NCBI GenBank assembly: GCA_003118195.1
Contig: BEXV01002580.1
Location: 36,101-54,941 of the forward strand
Reading direction: 5' to 3'
Source: Hemicentrotus pulcherrimus
Lineage: Eukaryota > Echinodermata > Echinoidea > Camarodonta > Strongylocentrotidae
DNA length: 18,841 bases
Shown: in pieces, positions 9,786 to 18,654 of the stretch
Numbering within the stretch: the first letter of the stretch is position 1
Layout of the letters: each line of letters starts with the position of its first letter
The notes under the pieces: generated by a model
The model's database searches: none
Told to the model about the DNA's origin: nothing
Seen by the model: the letters and a program-made list of their open reading frames with translations, nothing else
Translations under genes and position numbers: made by a program

Positions 9786-12700
9786 CTAGATGCCATTTCC
9801 GTCTCCAGCTCCTGAAACAATAACAGATTTGATAGAATATATTAATTACCAGTGAGTGACACAACAATGGTAGTCTAATCAATGATGACAAGCGGTCCTG
9901 TTGTTGATATTGTTCATACGTTGTGACAAAAGACTAAAAATATGTACATTATGTGAATTATTACTATCATTATTGCATGTATAGGATTTCCCGGCCAAAT
10001 TCGCGAGTTTGTCATTCAAATTAATTTGTCTTGCGTTCAAATTCGACCGTTTTAGTGCAGTCAGGTATATCTCGGGTTTATATTCCCTTTTCTGGTTTTC
10101 AAATCTATGGAATTTTTGTTAGAGTCTACGTATGTGTCATTCAAATTAATAATCAAAGTGCTTCTTTCGCTATTTGGTCATTCGATTTGGCGCAACACGA
10201 TTTTCTGTCAACGCGACGGTGTACTTCTAGCATTCTAATTCATTTGTAGCATTCAAATTAGCACTTTGTGCACTTAAATTGATGTTCAATATACATTTCC
10301 CGGGTATATGAACATGTCCGTGCAGAAATGCCATATCCCTTGATTTCGCCCCTTCTTTACTTTATGTCTGACTACACCAATCTGCATCGTCCTGAAAATA
10401 AATAAATGGAATAACAGCTTAGACCCCAATGGCAAATGATGCATTTTAATTGCATTATTTAAAAACTGTAAAAGTTTGTTGCAATTCTTCCCCCTAACAT
10501 TCCTAATTTGAATAGAAATATTACGAATACGAATGACAGGTGTTAATTTGAATGATAAAAATTACGCTTCGACAAGTGAATATTAATTTGAATGCTAGTT
10601 AAGCAGTTTCTGAATTGAATGACAGATCTATGATACCCTTCGACCAAAATCCTTAATTAAATAGAAACACTGGAAAATTAAATGATAATTGGCATGGCAA
10701 AGCCGATCTGCGCTAACTTAAGTGCAAAGTAAATGAATTCGAATGACAAACACGCGAATTTGGCCGGGAAATCCTATATTATTATTATCATTATTATTGT
10801 CATTATTATTATCATCATCATTATCATTATCATTATCAGTATTATTATCATTATTATTATTATTATTGCTGTCGTTGATAATGTTGTGGTTGTAACTTAC
10901 CGTTGCAGAACACAACCTTGTTGTTACGCCTGCTGCACCAGCAGTCCATGTAGAATTGTTGGCAGTCTGAGAGAGTGGACAAATGAAATCAAAGGAACAT
11001 GCGGTTGACATTTTTTTTTAATATTACAGTTTTCGTTTAGGGCAGACGACGATTAAGTATATTTTAAATGATGATGATTCATCGGCTCTACACATGATAC
11101 TTTCTGTATTTAGAGACAAAGACATTCAAATATCAACTCAAGTCCTGTTCAATTGCCTTACGCGTCACCTTATATTGTGCGAAGGTGACAATGACACCTA
11201 GATACTTTCCAATAGGAATATGACGGGGTACTGAAATTGCCCTGATTGCATGGAAGTCCATGCGATTGTTTTCATTTCATGAAAGGATCACTTAACTCTG
11301 GGATTTAAATTGATGCACATGATATACAAAACAAAACTAGTGACAGCAGACCCGAAAGGAAGTTATGATGTACATTGTACGTAAACATAATGTCACCCAT
11401 GACAACATATATCGCTCATGTCTATCCACGTTGATGTGACGTACAAAATGGTCAATTCCTCATACTTCTATGGCTTTTTTAGTCCTTTGAAAACCTTCGA
11501 GTTTAACTGTTTTAACATAATTTCACTGGCTGCTGCCGTAGCAACAAACAGAGTTGACAAAAGAGTTAACTCCGTTTCATTGACAATCAGCCATATACGA
11601 AAGACTTGATGCATGGCTTATTGTCATCGCAACGAAATGCAAGCACTACTTATTACAGAACTTTGTCATTCCTTGCTCATTTTCCTGATTGAAGTGTCAT
11701 ATGAAAGGGCAGAAACTCAACTTTCTAGAAAGGTGATTTTCTCTTTGAATTTCAGATACCGTCTGCCGATTGACTTTTTGGTTTCCTCTCCTCAAATTAA
11801 TTTTAATCACTCATGCATGAAATTTTTAAGTTTTTATTATGGTTACGTTATGATAAAACATCGATAATTCTCAGTTTCGTTTTTTCTGGTACGCACTGTA
11901 TAATTAGATTCTGTAAAGCATTTGTATTAAACCGACTAACCGTAACACAAATAATATCATTTATGGCCGCGAACGAGTAGGACGTGCTTTACAAGTCTCT
12001 CCTTCATTTGAATTTTGGACAAAATATTCTCCGACCTTCACGGATACCTTAACGGATATTTCACCCAGCAGTTTGTCTTATCATACTGATATTAGCAAGA
12101 CCAAAAAAAGAAGATGCCACCAAAGAAATCGAAGAAAGCTGGAAAAGATGACCTTTCGGAGGCCCAGACACCACGTACACCCAGGACCTCGATGCCCGAC
12201 TCTCCCGGTACAGGCGCTCTCCCGAAGACCCCAAGAAGCCAAGGAGCCACGCCCACGCCGGCAGCGTCTACACATTTGCATGAGAATAGCGACGACGTTA
12301 GCACACCTGAAGGGATATCCCGGTATTTCCAGGTGGCGACTGAAAATTTTGAGAAGATGATACAAAAAGCTGTAGCATCGCTCGTCGAGAATATCAAGCG
12401 TGTGGAAATGCAGCTGGGATCTGCTATAGAGTTTGAAAGCAAGAGGGTCACTGAAATTGAAGGAAAGTATTCGCGTCTGGAGAAAAGAATGCAGAAGATG
12501 GAAAGTGAGTTGAATGTTTTGCGCTCGGAGGTTGCTAACCAACATGTTGACATCAACAAAAGCGAAAGATTCTCTCGTAGGAATAACGTCAGGATCGTCG
12601 GCATCCCCGAGTCCCCAACGGAGAATNCCCTCAACAGAAAAATTCCTCTGTAGGGCCATGCATTATGGTTCAAGGCATGGTTGCATCGAATGAAAGAGGA

Positions 12701-13255
12701 GGATCTAAGCTTTCCAAATATGTGTCATTTATAAATTATAATTGTGGTTACGTTATGATAAAACATCGATAATTCTCAGTTTCGTTTTTTCTGTTACGCA
12801 CTGTATAATTAGATTCTGTAAAGCATTTGTATTAAAACGACTAACCGTAACACAAATAATTTCATTTAAATGTTTTTTGTTATAGTGCGGTAAAAATCGT
12901 ATCTGCCACGGATCTGGAATAGGACCATGGTCCTGGTATTTATGTATGACATGTACTTTGAAATAAAGATTTGATAAAACAATGCAGTGTCTAGATGCGG
13001 GAGGGCCAGTATATGCAGATGCAGCTACCGTTGGTAAACAGATCAAAATTGTTATTATTAATTAGATATATACTCACACTTGTACTTCTTGAGATTTCTT
13101 CCCATACCCCTCTTCTCAGTCTCGAAGTACTCCAACATGTCAGCGTCCCTCTTCATGAATTCGACGTCAGCAGCGGTCTCGTCGTCGAGCTCGAAGTCAG
13201 CGAGGGCGGCGACGATGAGTGCGCAAGCGAGGACGAAAAACAGAGCCTTGGCCAT
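9786..13255 (-). CDS. Gene B: secreted four-cysteine cationic peptide precursor (89 aa, 3 coding exons)
   Basis: Coding exons are 13078-13255 (178 nt), 10901-10966 (66 nt) and 9786-9811 (26 nt). Donors are GTGAGT and GTAAGT; acceptors are CTCTCAG and TTTCAG. Exon lengths and phases equal those of gene A, so both encode 89 residues. Residues 1-19 are the signal peptide. Residues 20-49 are acidic pro sequence with Lys-Arg at 35-36 and 48-49. The mature part keeps NLKKYK, C-X6-C-X-C-X9-C, DCWCSRR, KVVFCNG and a short Gly-rich tail ending in Ile. Net charge is about +5. Relative to gene A, the signal and pro regions are nearly identical, while the residues between the first two cysteines and after DCWCSRR vary. 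The first intron holds a LINE fragment and the second a TA-flanked inverted-repeat element. The family is not recognised; a secreted defence or toxin-like peptide is inferred. Confidence 0.88.
9982..10776. mobile_element. TA-flanked inverted-repeat element (non-autonomous, 795 bp) in gene B intron
   Basis: The ends TAGGATTTCCCGGCCAAATT (9982 on) and its complement (to 10776) form terminal inverted repeats. They match perfectly for about 24 bases and continue with few mismatches to roughly 45. Each end is flanked by TA, fitting a TA target duplication of the Tc1/mariner type. Inside, the left half carries many copies of CATTCAAATTA-like motifs and the right half carries their complements, so the whole element can fold back. 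No transposase frame is present. Confidence 0.8.
10776..10870. repeat. (ATT)n/(ATC)n microsatellite
   Basis: About 95 bases of ATT and ATC trinucleotides abutting the right end of the inverted-repeat element. A shorter ATTATTACTATCATTATT tract abuts the left end, so the element probably jumped into the microsatellite. Open frames here are low-complexity Ile or Asn runs. Confidence 0.9.
11040..11838. other. Gene B intron, no gene recognised
   Basis: Part of the first coding intron of gene B. Small open frames on the plus strand (11418-11609 and 11613-11867) have no motif, and the second runs into the direct repeat at 11840. Nothing else is recognised. Confidence 0.4.
11840..11963 (+). repeat. 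124-bp direct repeat, left copy
   Basis: Nearly identical (about three differences) to 12745-12868, with a spacing of 905 bp. The pair brackets the LINE ORF1 fragment. The right copy runs on into LINE-like 3' sequence with an AATAAA. Confidence 0.9.
12114..12653 (+). pseudogene. LINE ORF1-like nucleic-acid-binding protein, truncated
   Basis: The reading frame is open for 179 codons and contains one undetermined base (12627). Residues 1-60 are Lys/Pro/Thr-rich and basic (MPPKKSKKAGKDD start). Residues about 70-145 form a heptad-rich coiled coil. From about residue 153, ERFSRRNNVRIVGIPES matches the start of the RRM-like domain of LINE ORF1 proteins, which coat the element RNA. Sense sequence effectively ends at 12627; the last nine codons to TAG are probably not original. 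The remainder of the RRM and the C-terminal domain are missing. Homology by motif is good; the exact LINE clade is not resolved. Confidence 0.7.
12745..12868 (+). repeat. 124-bp direct repeat, right copy
   Basis: Matches 11840-11963. Here it continues into a 3' region with the palindrome GGACCATGGTCC (12922-12933) and AATAAA near 12962, so it is part of the LINE 3' untranslated region. Confidence 0.9.
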
Positions 13256-13278
13256 GTTGGTTGATGGATTCGATGGAT

Positions 13279-13763
13279 CTGTGAAGTGTGGTTCAAAATA
13301 TCATCATTTTTTTCAGGCATAAACAACGCTATTGGGATTTTGAATCAAGTGGTCGATAGTGCTTTGAATACCAGGTCTGTCATGTTTATCCATATAATAT
13401 TATTGAAATGCAATCATTTTTATGCATCTATATACAAGCGCTCCCTTTTCCCGTTTGATCCTGTCATTATAATATCAGCTTGTCGCATTGCGTGTATATA
13501 TTCCTGTTTTGTAACGCCGACTTTATTTCTTTTGGGATAGAGATTCATCTTTACCAGTATACGTCTTACAAAAAGGAACCACATTCTTCCTCAGGAGTTC
13601 TTTTAAGCGAGGAAATCTAGTAATTACCGAAGTCTTTAACATTGCTTTTAAAGCATGTTTTCAAAGCTCCTTCTTATTGTGATCAAATAGATGATTACAG
13701 AATATGATTCTAATTACAATGAAGCATTATGCTCTACGAAATTCAATAAATAAAACAGCTAAC
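13279..13763 (-). other. 5'-UTR intron of gene B
   Basis: The acceptor TTCACAG precedes the coding exon, which starts at 13278 (23-nt leader before the ATG). The donor GTTAGC follows the first exon at 13764. No other gene; the 84-codon plus-strand frame at 13286-13540 has no features. Confidence 0.65.
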
Positions 13764-13811
13764 CTGACGAAAAGAAGTCTTGAATGTTTCCGTGATCTGG
13801 AATTGAATACT
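13764..13811 (-). other. Non-coding first exon of gene B (start inferred)
   Basis: The 3' end is set by the donor at 13763. The 5' end is inferred from an initiator-like GAGCAGTATTC, A at 13811, which is 27 nt downstream of the TATA start. It shares ACATTCAAGACTTC with the first exon of gene A. Confidence 0.55.
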
Positions 13812-13830
13812 GCTCTTACCGGACGCTCTG

Positions 13831-13838
13831 TATTTATA
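13831..13838 (-). promoter_or_regulatory. TATA box of gene B
   Basis: TATAAATA on the minus strand, the same octamer as gene C, about 27 nt before the inferred start. Confidence 0.7.
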
Positions 13839-13903
13839 TCATTTTTTTGAGTGGTTTGTCACTAAGATTTGGTTTAAATGGAACATGTTTTTTCATTGAC
13901 TTA

Positions 13904-13923
13904 TTGTCACAGATAATTAATTC
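13904..13923 (-). promoter_or_regulatory. Conserved proximal promoter block of gene B
   Basis: TTGTCACA and AATTAATTC in the same order and spacing as 7064-7083 of gene A, 66 nt upstream of the TATA box. I do not find it upstream of gene C. Confidence 0.6.
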
Positions 13924-14004
13924 TGGATTAAAAGATGTCATCATTCTGAGAGATTTTATTTAATTAAATTAAGACCATATGGAGAGCTGGCCTGAATAAA
14001 ATGT

Positions 14005-14036
14005 CAATGTGACACGTTTCCACCACATGTGGCGGC
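14005..14036. promoter_or_regulatory. Distal conserved block with CCACATGTGG palindrome, gene B
   Basis: TCAATGTGACACGTTTCC leads into CCACATGTGG (14023-14032) followed by CGG. It matches the gene A block at 7172-7216, except that gene A carries about 16 extra bases in the middle. Confidence 0.55.
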
Positions 14037-14039
14037 ACC

Positions 14040-15075
14040 GAAAAGTTCTTATTATTAATTATTCACGGCATAGTTGTGTCTCATGTAAAGGCGGTGATTG
14101 AAATGAGGCCAGAAATAATAAATTACTCATCCCAGTTCAATGTCTCCATCTGGAAAATACCCGAGGTCACCATCTCTCTTCACCTATGTTCGCATTTACG
14201 GTGACATACGGCACCCCCTACTAGCGGCGATGCTGCCAGAAGTGACCAACCACGTGCGTCAGAAAAAAAGAGTGGTCGCCAAACACAATTCTCGGTTTAA
14301 CTGCTGCGTTTGCAGATGATTCCATTGTAGGAAGACGGGATAGCAGCAATCTCCATGATGTAAAAGGTAGAACACAAGATGGTCAGTGTGTTAGTGGAGC
14401 GTGTAAAGATCAATATGTTTCAATCTGTGTTGTTTTCCTATTTCATTTGCTTTGGAACAAACTAAAGTTACCATGCTAAATACATGCGTTTCTAAAAGTT
14501 CGATGGGCATAAGTGAGTTGGTCAAGTTGCAATTTATTGCAAAGAGAAAGAGAGATTGAAGTGATAGAACGTAAATATGCAATGTCTAGGGAGCGTCATT
14601 TAAGTTTTAGTTTTAACAAGGACTTCAAAAAGTTCATAATTGCTTTTAATGTAAATATTTTGTTATGATATTCACCTAGCCGTTTTAAATGTTTGATCTA
14701 GAATGTTAAGGATTATCAATTCTAGACAGGCAAATGTTATCAACCCAAATATATATTTGTTTTTAAAGTAAGAAGTATGCACGAATTTGTATATGCACAA
14801 AATGTAATTACAGGTTATTGGTTAGCTTAGAATAAAGAACTTGTCCGCGACATTTTTACAGAATGTTAATTAAATGATACATAATAGAAATAACAGAATA
14901 CATACGTTTATACATGTATATGACAAGTTACAAAGGCTAGATAACTTTGACTCTATTCATGATATAATTCAACAAATAAGATAAATAATGTACAATTCTG
15001 CAGTTAATTTATTTGAATCCGAATCCAGAATGGACCGTAATCGTATGGAAAATACATTTATTCAGGGTTATTTAT
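14040..15075. other. Intergenic between divergent genes B and C, no gene recognised
   Basis: No supported gene; short open frames lack motifs. The sequence is AT-rich except for a GC-richer patch (about 14195-14290) containing CCCCCTACTAGCGGCG, which may be a repeat fragment. Confidence 0.4.
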
Positions 15076-15082
15076 TACAAAA

Positions 15083-15225
15083 AGAAAGAGAGGGAGAGAG
15101 AGTGTGTGTGTTAGAGAAATAAAAAGTGAGAGAAAGAGGTAGTGAGAGAAAGACAGAGGGAGAGAAAGAGAGAGGGAGAGGGAAAGAGAGAGCGAGAGAG
15201 AGAGAGAGAGAGAGAGAGGGGGCGA
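15083..15225. repeat. (GA)n microsatellite
   Basis: Long plus-strand purine tract of GA repeats with a short GTGTGTGT insert, about 760-900 bp upstream of the gene C TATA box, in the interval shared by genes B and C. Confidence 0.9.
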
Positions 15226-15329
15226 GATGAAAGTGATAGTATTTGCAAAAGCTAGTGAGGACTTTAGAAAGTTAAAACTCAGTTTTTGAATGTCAACATT
15301 TTGTGTTTTTGTCTAAATGCGTGTCCCTT

Positions 15330-15406
15330 TACTTGGTGTTAAATGAAGTCACGTGTTGTTTCGTGTCGTTACATGGCGTTTTGCAAAGTCACGTGGTGTT
15401 ACAAAG
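15330..15406 (+). repeat. About three-unit minisatellite with CACGTG
   Basis: About 20-bp units containing AAGTCACGTGTTGTT, CGTTACATGGCGTT and AAGTCACGTGGTGTT. Two units keep a perfect CACGTG E-box. Located about 0.6 kb upstream of gene C; a regulatory role is only possible. Confidence 0.5.
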
Positions 15407-15960
15407 CCCTGACAATGACGTACAGCACAGACCTGCGTTACTCCTCGATGGACGCGGGGTCGAAGCTGGCAAGTGAGTGGTTTTCTTTGTCTTCCTAATG
15501 CAATGACACAAGCTGCAGCAGAATGCATGGACTTAAAAACAAACAAGTTGGGAAATGTTTGCACTTTCCTATTTTGTTATGTATGTAGCCTACGCATGTA
15601 GGAAAGTGCCATCTACCTGTCTTACTATCAACGATGTATGACCTTTGCAGTAGAAATATGTTCCATTACCTGAACCGCCACTCTAAAATCTTACATATTT
15701 AAAGGTGATGACAATTTTGTGAAACAACTCGTCTGACACCTTTCTTAATATGTTTGTCAATGTTCTCATGAAGGTTTTCTTAGCTTTCTTTTTTCAGAAA
15801 ATAGTTCTTGGAATTTCTGCAAAGGCCGTGGATCTATTTCCTTTGTCATTGATAGATCACAAGTAATCTCTTTGATCTTCATTGTCTATGTTGAATCTAT
15901 TGGCATCTGGATTTTTATTCTCCAAATATAATGTTAACACACCTTTGCACGTCACTTATA
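15407..15960. other. Upstream region of gene C, no gene recognised
   Basis: No supported gene. Presumably includes the gene C promoter; the proximal and distal blocks shared by genes A and B are not found here. Confidence 0.4.
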
Positions 15961-15984
15961 AAGAGAGCATTTCGGGATAAAGAC

Positions 15985-15992
15985 TATAAATA
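15985..15992 (+). promoter_or_regulatory. TATA box of gene C
   Basis: TATAAATA, followed 28 nt downstream by an initiator-like GAGCAAGTACTCC that resembles the GAGCAGTATTC start of gene B. Confidence 0.7.
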
Positions 15993-16012
15993 GTGGATTG
16001 TTTGATGAGAGC

Positions 16013-16061
16013 AAGTACTCCTGACATCGTTGCACTGACTGTTATCTACAGACCTCACTAG
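16013..16061 (+). other. Non-coding first exon of gene C (start inferred)
   Basis: The start is inferred from the TATA box. The end is set by the consensus donor CTAG|GTGAGT at 16061/16062. Same gene position as the first exons of A and B, but with little sequence similarity. Confidence 0.55.
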
Positions 16062-16134
16062 GTGAGTACATGTATGTTTTTACTGTTTTAATGGGTTTTT
16101 TTAAACAACGAACAAGCAAATATTATAGGATACA

Positions 16135-16190
16135 GCCCATAAGGCCGACAACCCATGAGACCGACGATGTACTCGGTGTGAGAAGGCCGC
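16135..16190 (+). repeat. GGCCGAC/GACCGAC short tandem motif, interrupted
   Basis: CCCATAAGGCCGACAA and CCCATGAGACCGACGA units. More units (CGGCCGACGAGGCC, ACAAGACC) continue at 16531-16562 on the other side of the fold-back element, so the element appears to split a small tandem array. Confidence 0.5.
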
Positions 16191-16199
16191 TGTGCCCAT

Positions 16200-16530
16200 G
16201 CACTGTGAAAAAATTGGGCAATATTTTTCGACCATTTGCCCAACGTTGTGCCAATAGTCAACCCAACCATCAATGGGCAATATTTTGCCCAGTGGTATTG
16301 GTAAACATAAGCACTCTACTTCACACGTGCATAATTGTTTCGTATTTTGACCAACATTTGGGCAAAGATATGACCTCTCAACTGCCCGACTACAGTAGCC
16401 CACTTGTTGGGAAAATCTTGACCAGCTGTTGGGCCATTGGGAAAAATATTGCCCAATAGATGGTTGGGTTGACTATTGGCACAACGTTGGGCAAATGGTC
16501 GAAAAATATTGCCCAATTTTTTCACAGCGC
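16200..16530. mobile_element. Fold-back/MITE-type element rich in TTGGGCAA motifs, gene C intron
   Basis: Arms 16200-16291 and 16438-16530 are inverted complements of about 92 bp, starting GC(A/G)CTGTGAAAAAATTGGGC and almost identical for the first 70 bases. GGCCGCTG lies just outside both ends. The arms and centre repeat TTGGGCAA/TTGCCCAA and CAACGTTG motifs. Open frames on both strands here are by-products of the palindrome. No transposase. Lies in the 5'-UTR intron of gene C. Confidence 0.85.
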
Positions 16531-16868
16531 AGCGGCCGACGAGGCCAACAACCTACAAGACCTGTTTTGTCTGTGTTAGTTTGTGCTATGGTATTTGTTT
16601 AACTTATTGCATATAAGATTCGGAGAAAAAAACAAGAGGTAGAACTAGATATATATATATATATCGGTTCAAACATTGAACTATGGATGCCTATCGTTAG
16701 ATCATATAAGCGCGACTCTTTTCATCAGATCACACAAAATCGGGCACCACCCATCCCCCCCCCCCTTTCTCCCGGGATCCATTTCATGAGGTAACCATAT
16801 TAATAGCTTTCTTTAACAGCTGTCTCATCCTAAAACAATATTTATTAATCAGCTAACGACCAATCAAA

Positions 16869-18381
16869 ATGGCCAAGGCTCTCTTCTTCGTTCTCGCTGC
16901 CATGCTCATCGTTGACGCCCTCGCAACCGATTTCGAGGAAAACACCATGCAAGATTTCTTCATGGCTGAAAAGAGGGGAGAGAACCTGAAGAAGTACAAG
17001 TGTAAGTATTTACATTATCATGATTCTTAATAATCCTGTGAATTTCAGAGCGTAATATGGGAGAGAAAAAATTAAGGAACAGTGAACGGGATGTAAAACA
17101 AAGTGAGAGGGTGTATTAATTAAGAGGGAGAGAGGGAGAGAGAGTGCGTGTGTGCGCATGTATGCGTGTGTGTGAGTATTCACGTGAGTGTGGTACGGTA
17201 TGCGAGTGTTTGTCTCCAGCCGTAACAGAGATGAAAATTTCGATGTGTATATTTCGTTGACAACTTAATAATACAGATTTGCCAATTCAAATCATTATTT
17301 GCATTCAGACCTATAGGATCTTGTATGACTTTAAAAAAATAAAAAAAAACTTATCACAATTAAACTGTGCAGTCAGATCGATTAACCATGTTTACTTTGA
17401 ATTCAATCTGTTATGCACTGGACTTCTTTTTTCCCTTAAAGACACTTAATTTGACACGACACGTATACAAATATTAGTGGTGGTTATTTTACCTGACTGC
17501 TTAGAAAGCATTAATGCTTTTAATTAAGCAACCAGACGGCCGACGGCTTTAGGGCCTGGTAATGAGGATAAATGCCTTACCAAAGGGCACTAGCGCATTG
17601 ACTTGGTTTCGAACCCGGGTCACCGGATTACGAGACCACTGCTCTACAAATTAATTGATTCTTACACAGTGTACCCGTTCTAAAATTGCTAAAGGATCTG
17701 TAAATAAATGGGATTTTAATGTTTATTGAGTCCTCTATTCATTTGAATTTCAATTTTGCCAACATTTATCCCTCTTTGTTTTCTTTTCTTTCTTTTTTAC
17801 CGCTAGACTGCGAACAATTCAACCAGGATTGCTGGTGTGGACGGAGGTCTGGCAAGGTAGTCTTCTGTAACGGTAAGTTTAACCCTTAATCTGTGGCATG
17901 GAAAAGGACGCTCTCTATCTCTGCTTGCTATGACCTTGTATCTCTCGAGACATTATTAACTTATGTGTAATACGATAGCAAAGACTTTCGAGAAATCAAC
18001 TCAAGCCTACTTTCAAATATTCCGTATTGTGCAGAAATTACCTAAAACGTAATTGTCGTGTTTGCACATCCAAATAGTTAAAGACAAGGCTATTGTTGAT
18101 ATTTAGAAAGTCTTTGCCATTGGATTCTGTGTAAAATCACTTATTCACGTATAAAGGGAGCACAATATAACAGACTGATTCTATTGTAGTATAATTCAGG
18201 CGACCATTCTGTTGTTTGGTTATTTGTTTTCTGGAGTTACATCTGTAATATTGTATACAGTTACCCCTATACTAGTTTCTTTTCTTGTTTTGCTTTTTTT
18301 ATGATTTAATGTATAATTTGCAAAACATTTCCTTTTTTGTTGTTTTATACTTCAGGTGCCGGAACTGGAGACAGTATGTAA
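16869..18381 (+). CDS. Gene C: secreted four-cysteine peptide precursor, short-pro form (74 aa, 3 coding exons)
   Basis: Coding exons are 16869-17001 (133 nt), 17807-17872 (66 nt) and 18356-18381 (26 nt), with GTAAGT donors and CGCTAG and CTTCAG acceptors. A leader acceptor at 16819 (CTTTAACAG) gives a 49-nt 5' leader; an alternative AG lies at 16852. Residues 1-19 are the signal peptide (MAKALFFVLA start, as in gene B). The pro part is only residues 20-36 with a single EKR site, 13 residues shorter than in A and B. The mature region keeps NLKKYK, C-X6-C-X-C-X9-C, DCWCGRR, KVVFCNG and a Gly-rich tail, but gains acidic residues, so net charge is only about +2. Oriented opposite to genes A and B. 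Function inferred as for its paralogues; it may differ in target or processing. Confidence 0.88.
17123..17215. repeat. (GA)n/(GT)n microsatellite in gene C intron
   Basis: AGAGGGAGAGAGGGAGAGAG followed by a GTGTGTGCG-type tract, within the first coding intron of gene C. Confidence 0.8.
17529..17650 (-). repeat. tRNA-derived SINE in gene C intron
   Basis: On the minus strand, a box A-like GTAGAGCAGTGGTCTCGTAA and a box B GGGTTCGAAACC give the tRNA-like head (about 17605-17646). A body with GTGCCCTTTGGTAAGGCATT follows, similar to a core seen in several animal SINEs. Antisense to gene C. The 3' end is not certain; a perfect 16-base palindrome AAAGCATTAATGCTTT lies just past it at 17505-17520. 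Confidence 0.6.
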
Positions 18382-18650
18382 AGCCCGATCGAACCGACCT
18401 CCCTCATGGAACCGTAATCGGCATTGTAGTGCTTAACCCTCTAAATTTTATTTTCATGGATAATTAGAGTTCATTCTATGCCACTTAAATGATAAAAGAC
18501 CCGGCCGCCTACGCTCAGTTTGATGTGATGCTCTTCGTATGATCTGTCCCATAGTAAACAAGTAAAAAAAATAATACATGAGGAGTCTTCGACTATTTAT
18601 TTCTCACAAACTGAATTTTCTTTTCCTTTTCATGAATTTACCTATGTTTA
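18382..18650 (+). other. 3' UTR/flank of gene C
   Basis: Follows the gene C stop. No exact AATAAA is close; candidate variants are AATAAT at about 18570 and ATTAAA at about 18732. A 60-codon frame ending at 18467 is a by-product of exon 3. Confidence 0.4.
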
Positions 18651-18654
18651 TGAG

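Larger units (their letters stand above)
11966..12982 (+). mobile_element. Non-LTR retrotransposon (LINE) remnant
   Basis: A GC-richer leader (about 11966-12113) precedes an ORF1-type gene, then a short 3' region ending in AAATAAAGATTTGATAAAAC near 12960-12980. No reverse transcriptase or endonuclease is present. One frame from about 12660 reads HALWFKAWLHRMKEEDLSF before stopping, which may be the last residues of ORF2. The element would then be ORF1 joined directly to the ORF2 tail, at the ambiguous base 12627 or close to it. Inserted in sense opposite to gene B, within its first coding intron. Confidence 0.65.

Noticed and set aside
10718..11011. Open frames of 91-97 codons on both strands rich in Ile or Asn/Asp
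   Set aside because: They are translations of the (ATT)n/(ATC)n microsatellite and only overlap the real 66-nt exon of gene B by chance.
12081..12673. Minus-strand frames of 192-193 codons opposite the LINE ORF1
   Set aside because: They are antisense shadows of ORF1, which has the coiled coil and the RRNNVRIVGIPES motif; the antisense products have no motif.
16070..16525. Several overlapping open frames on both strands with similar protein sequences
   Set aside because: The similarity comes from the inverted repeat arms of the fold-back element being read in both directions; no protein motif is present.
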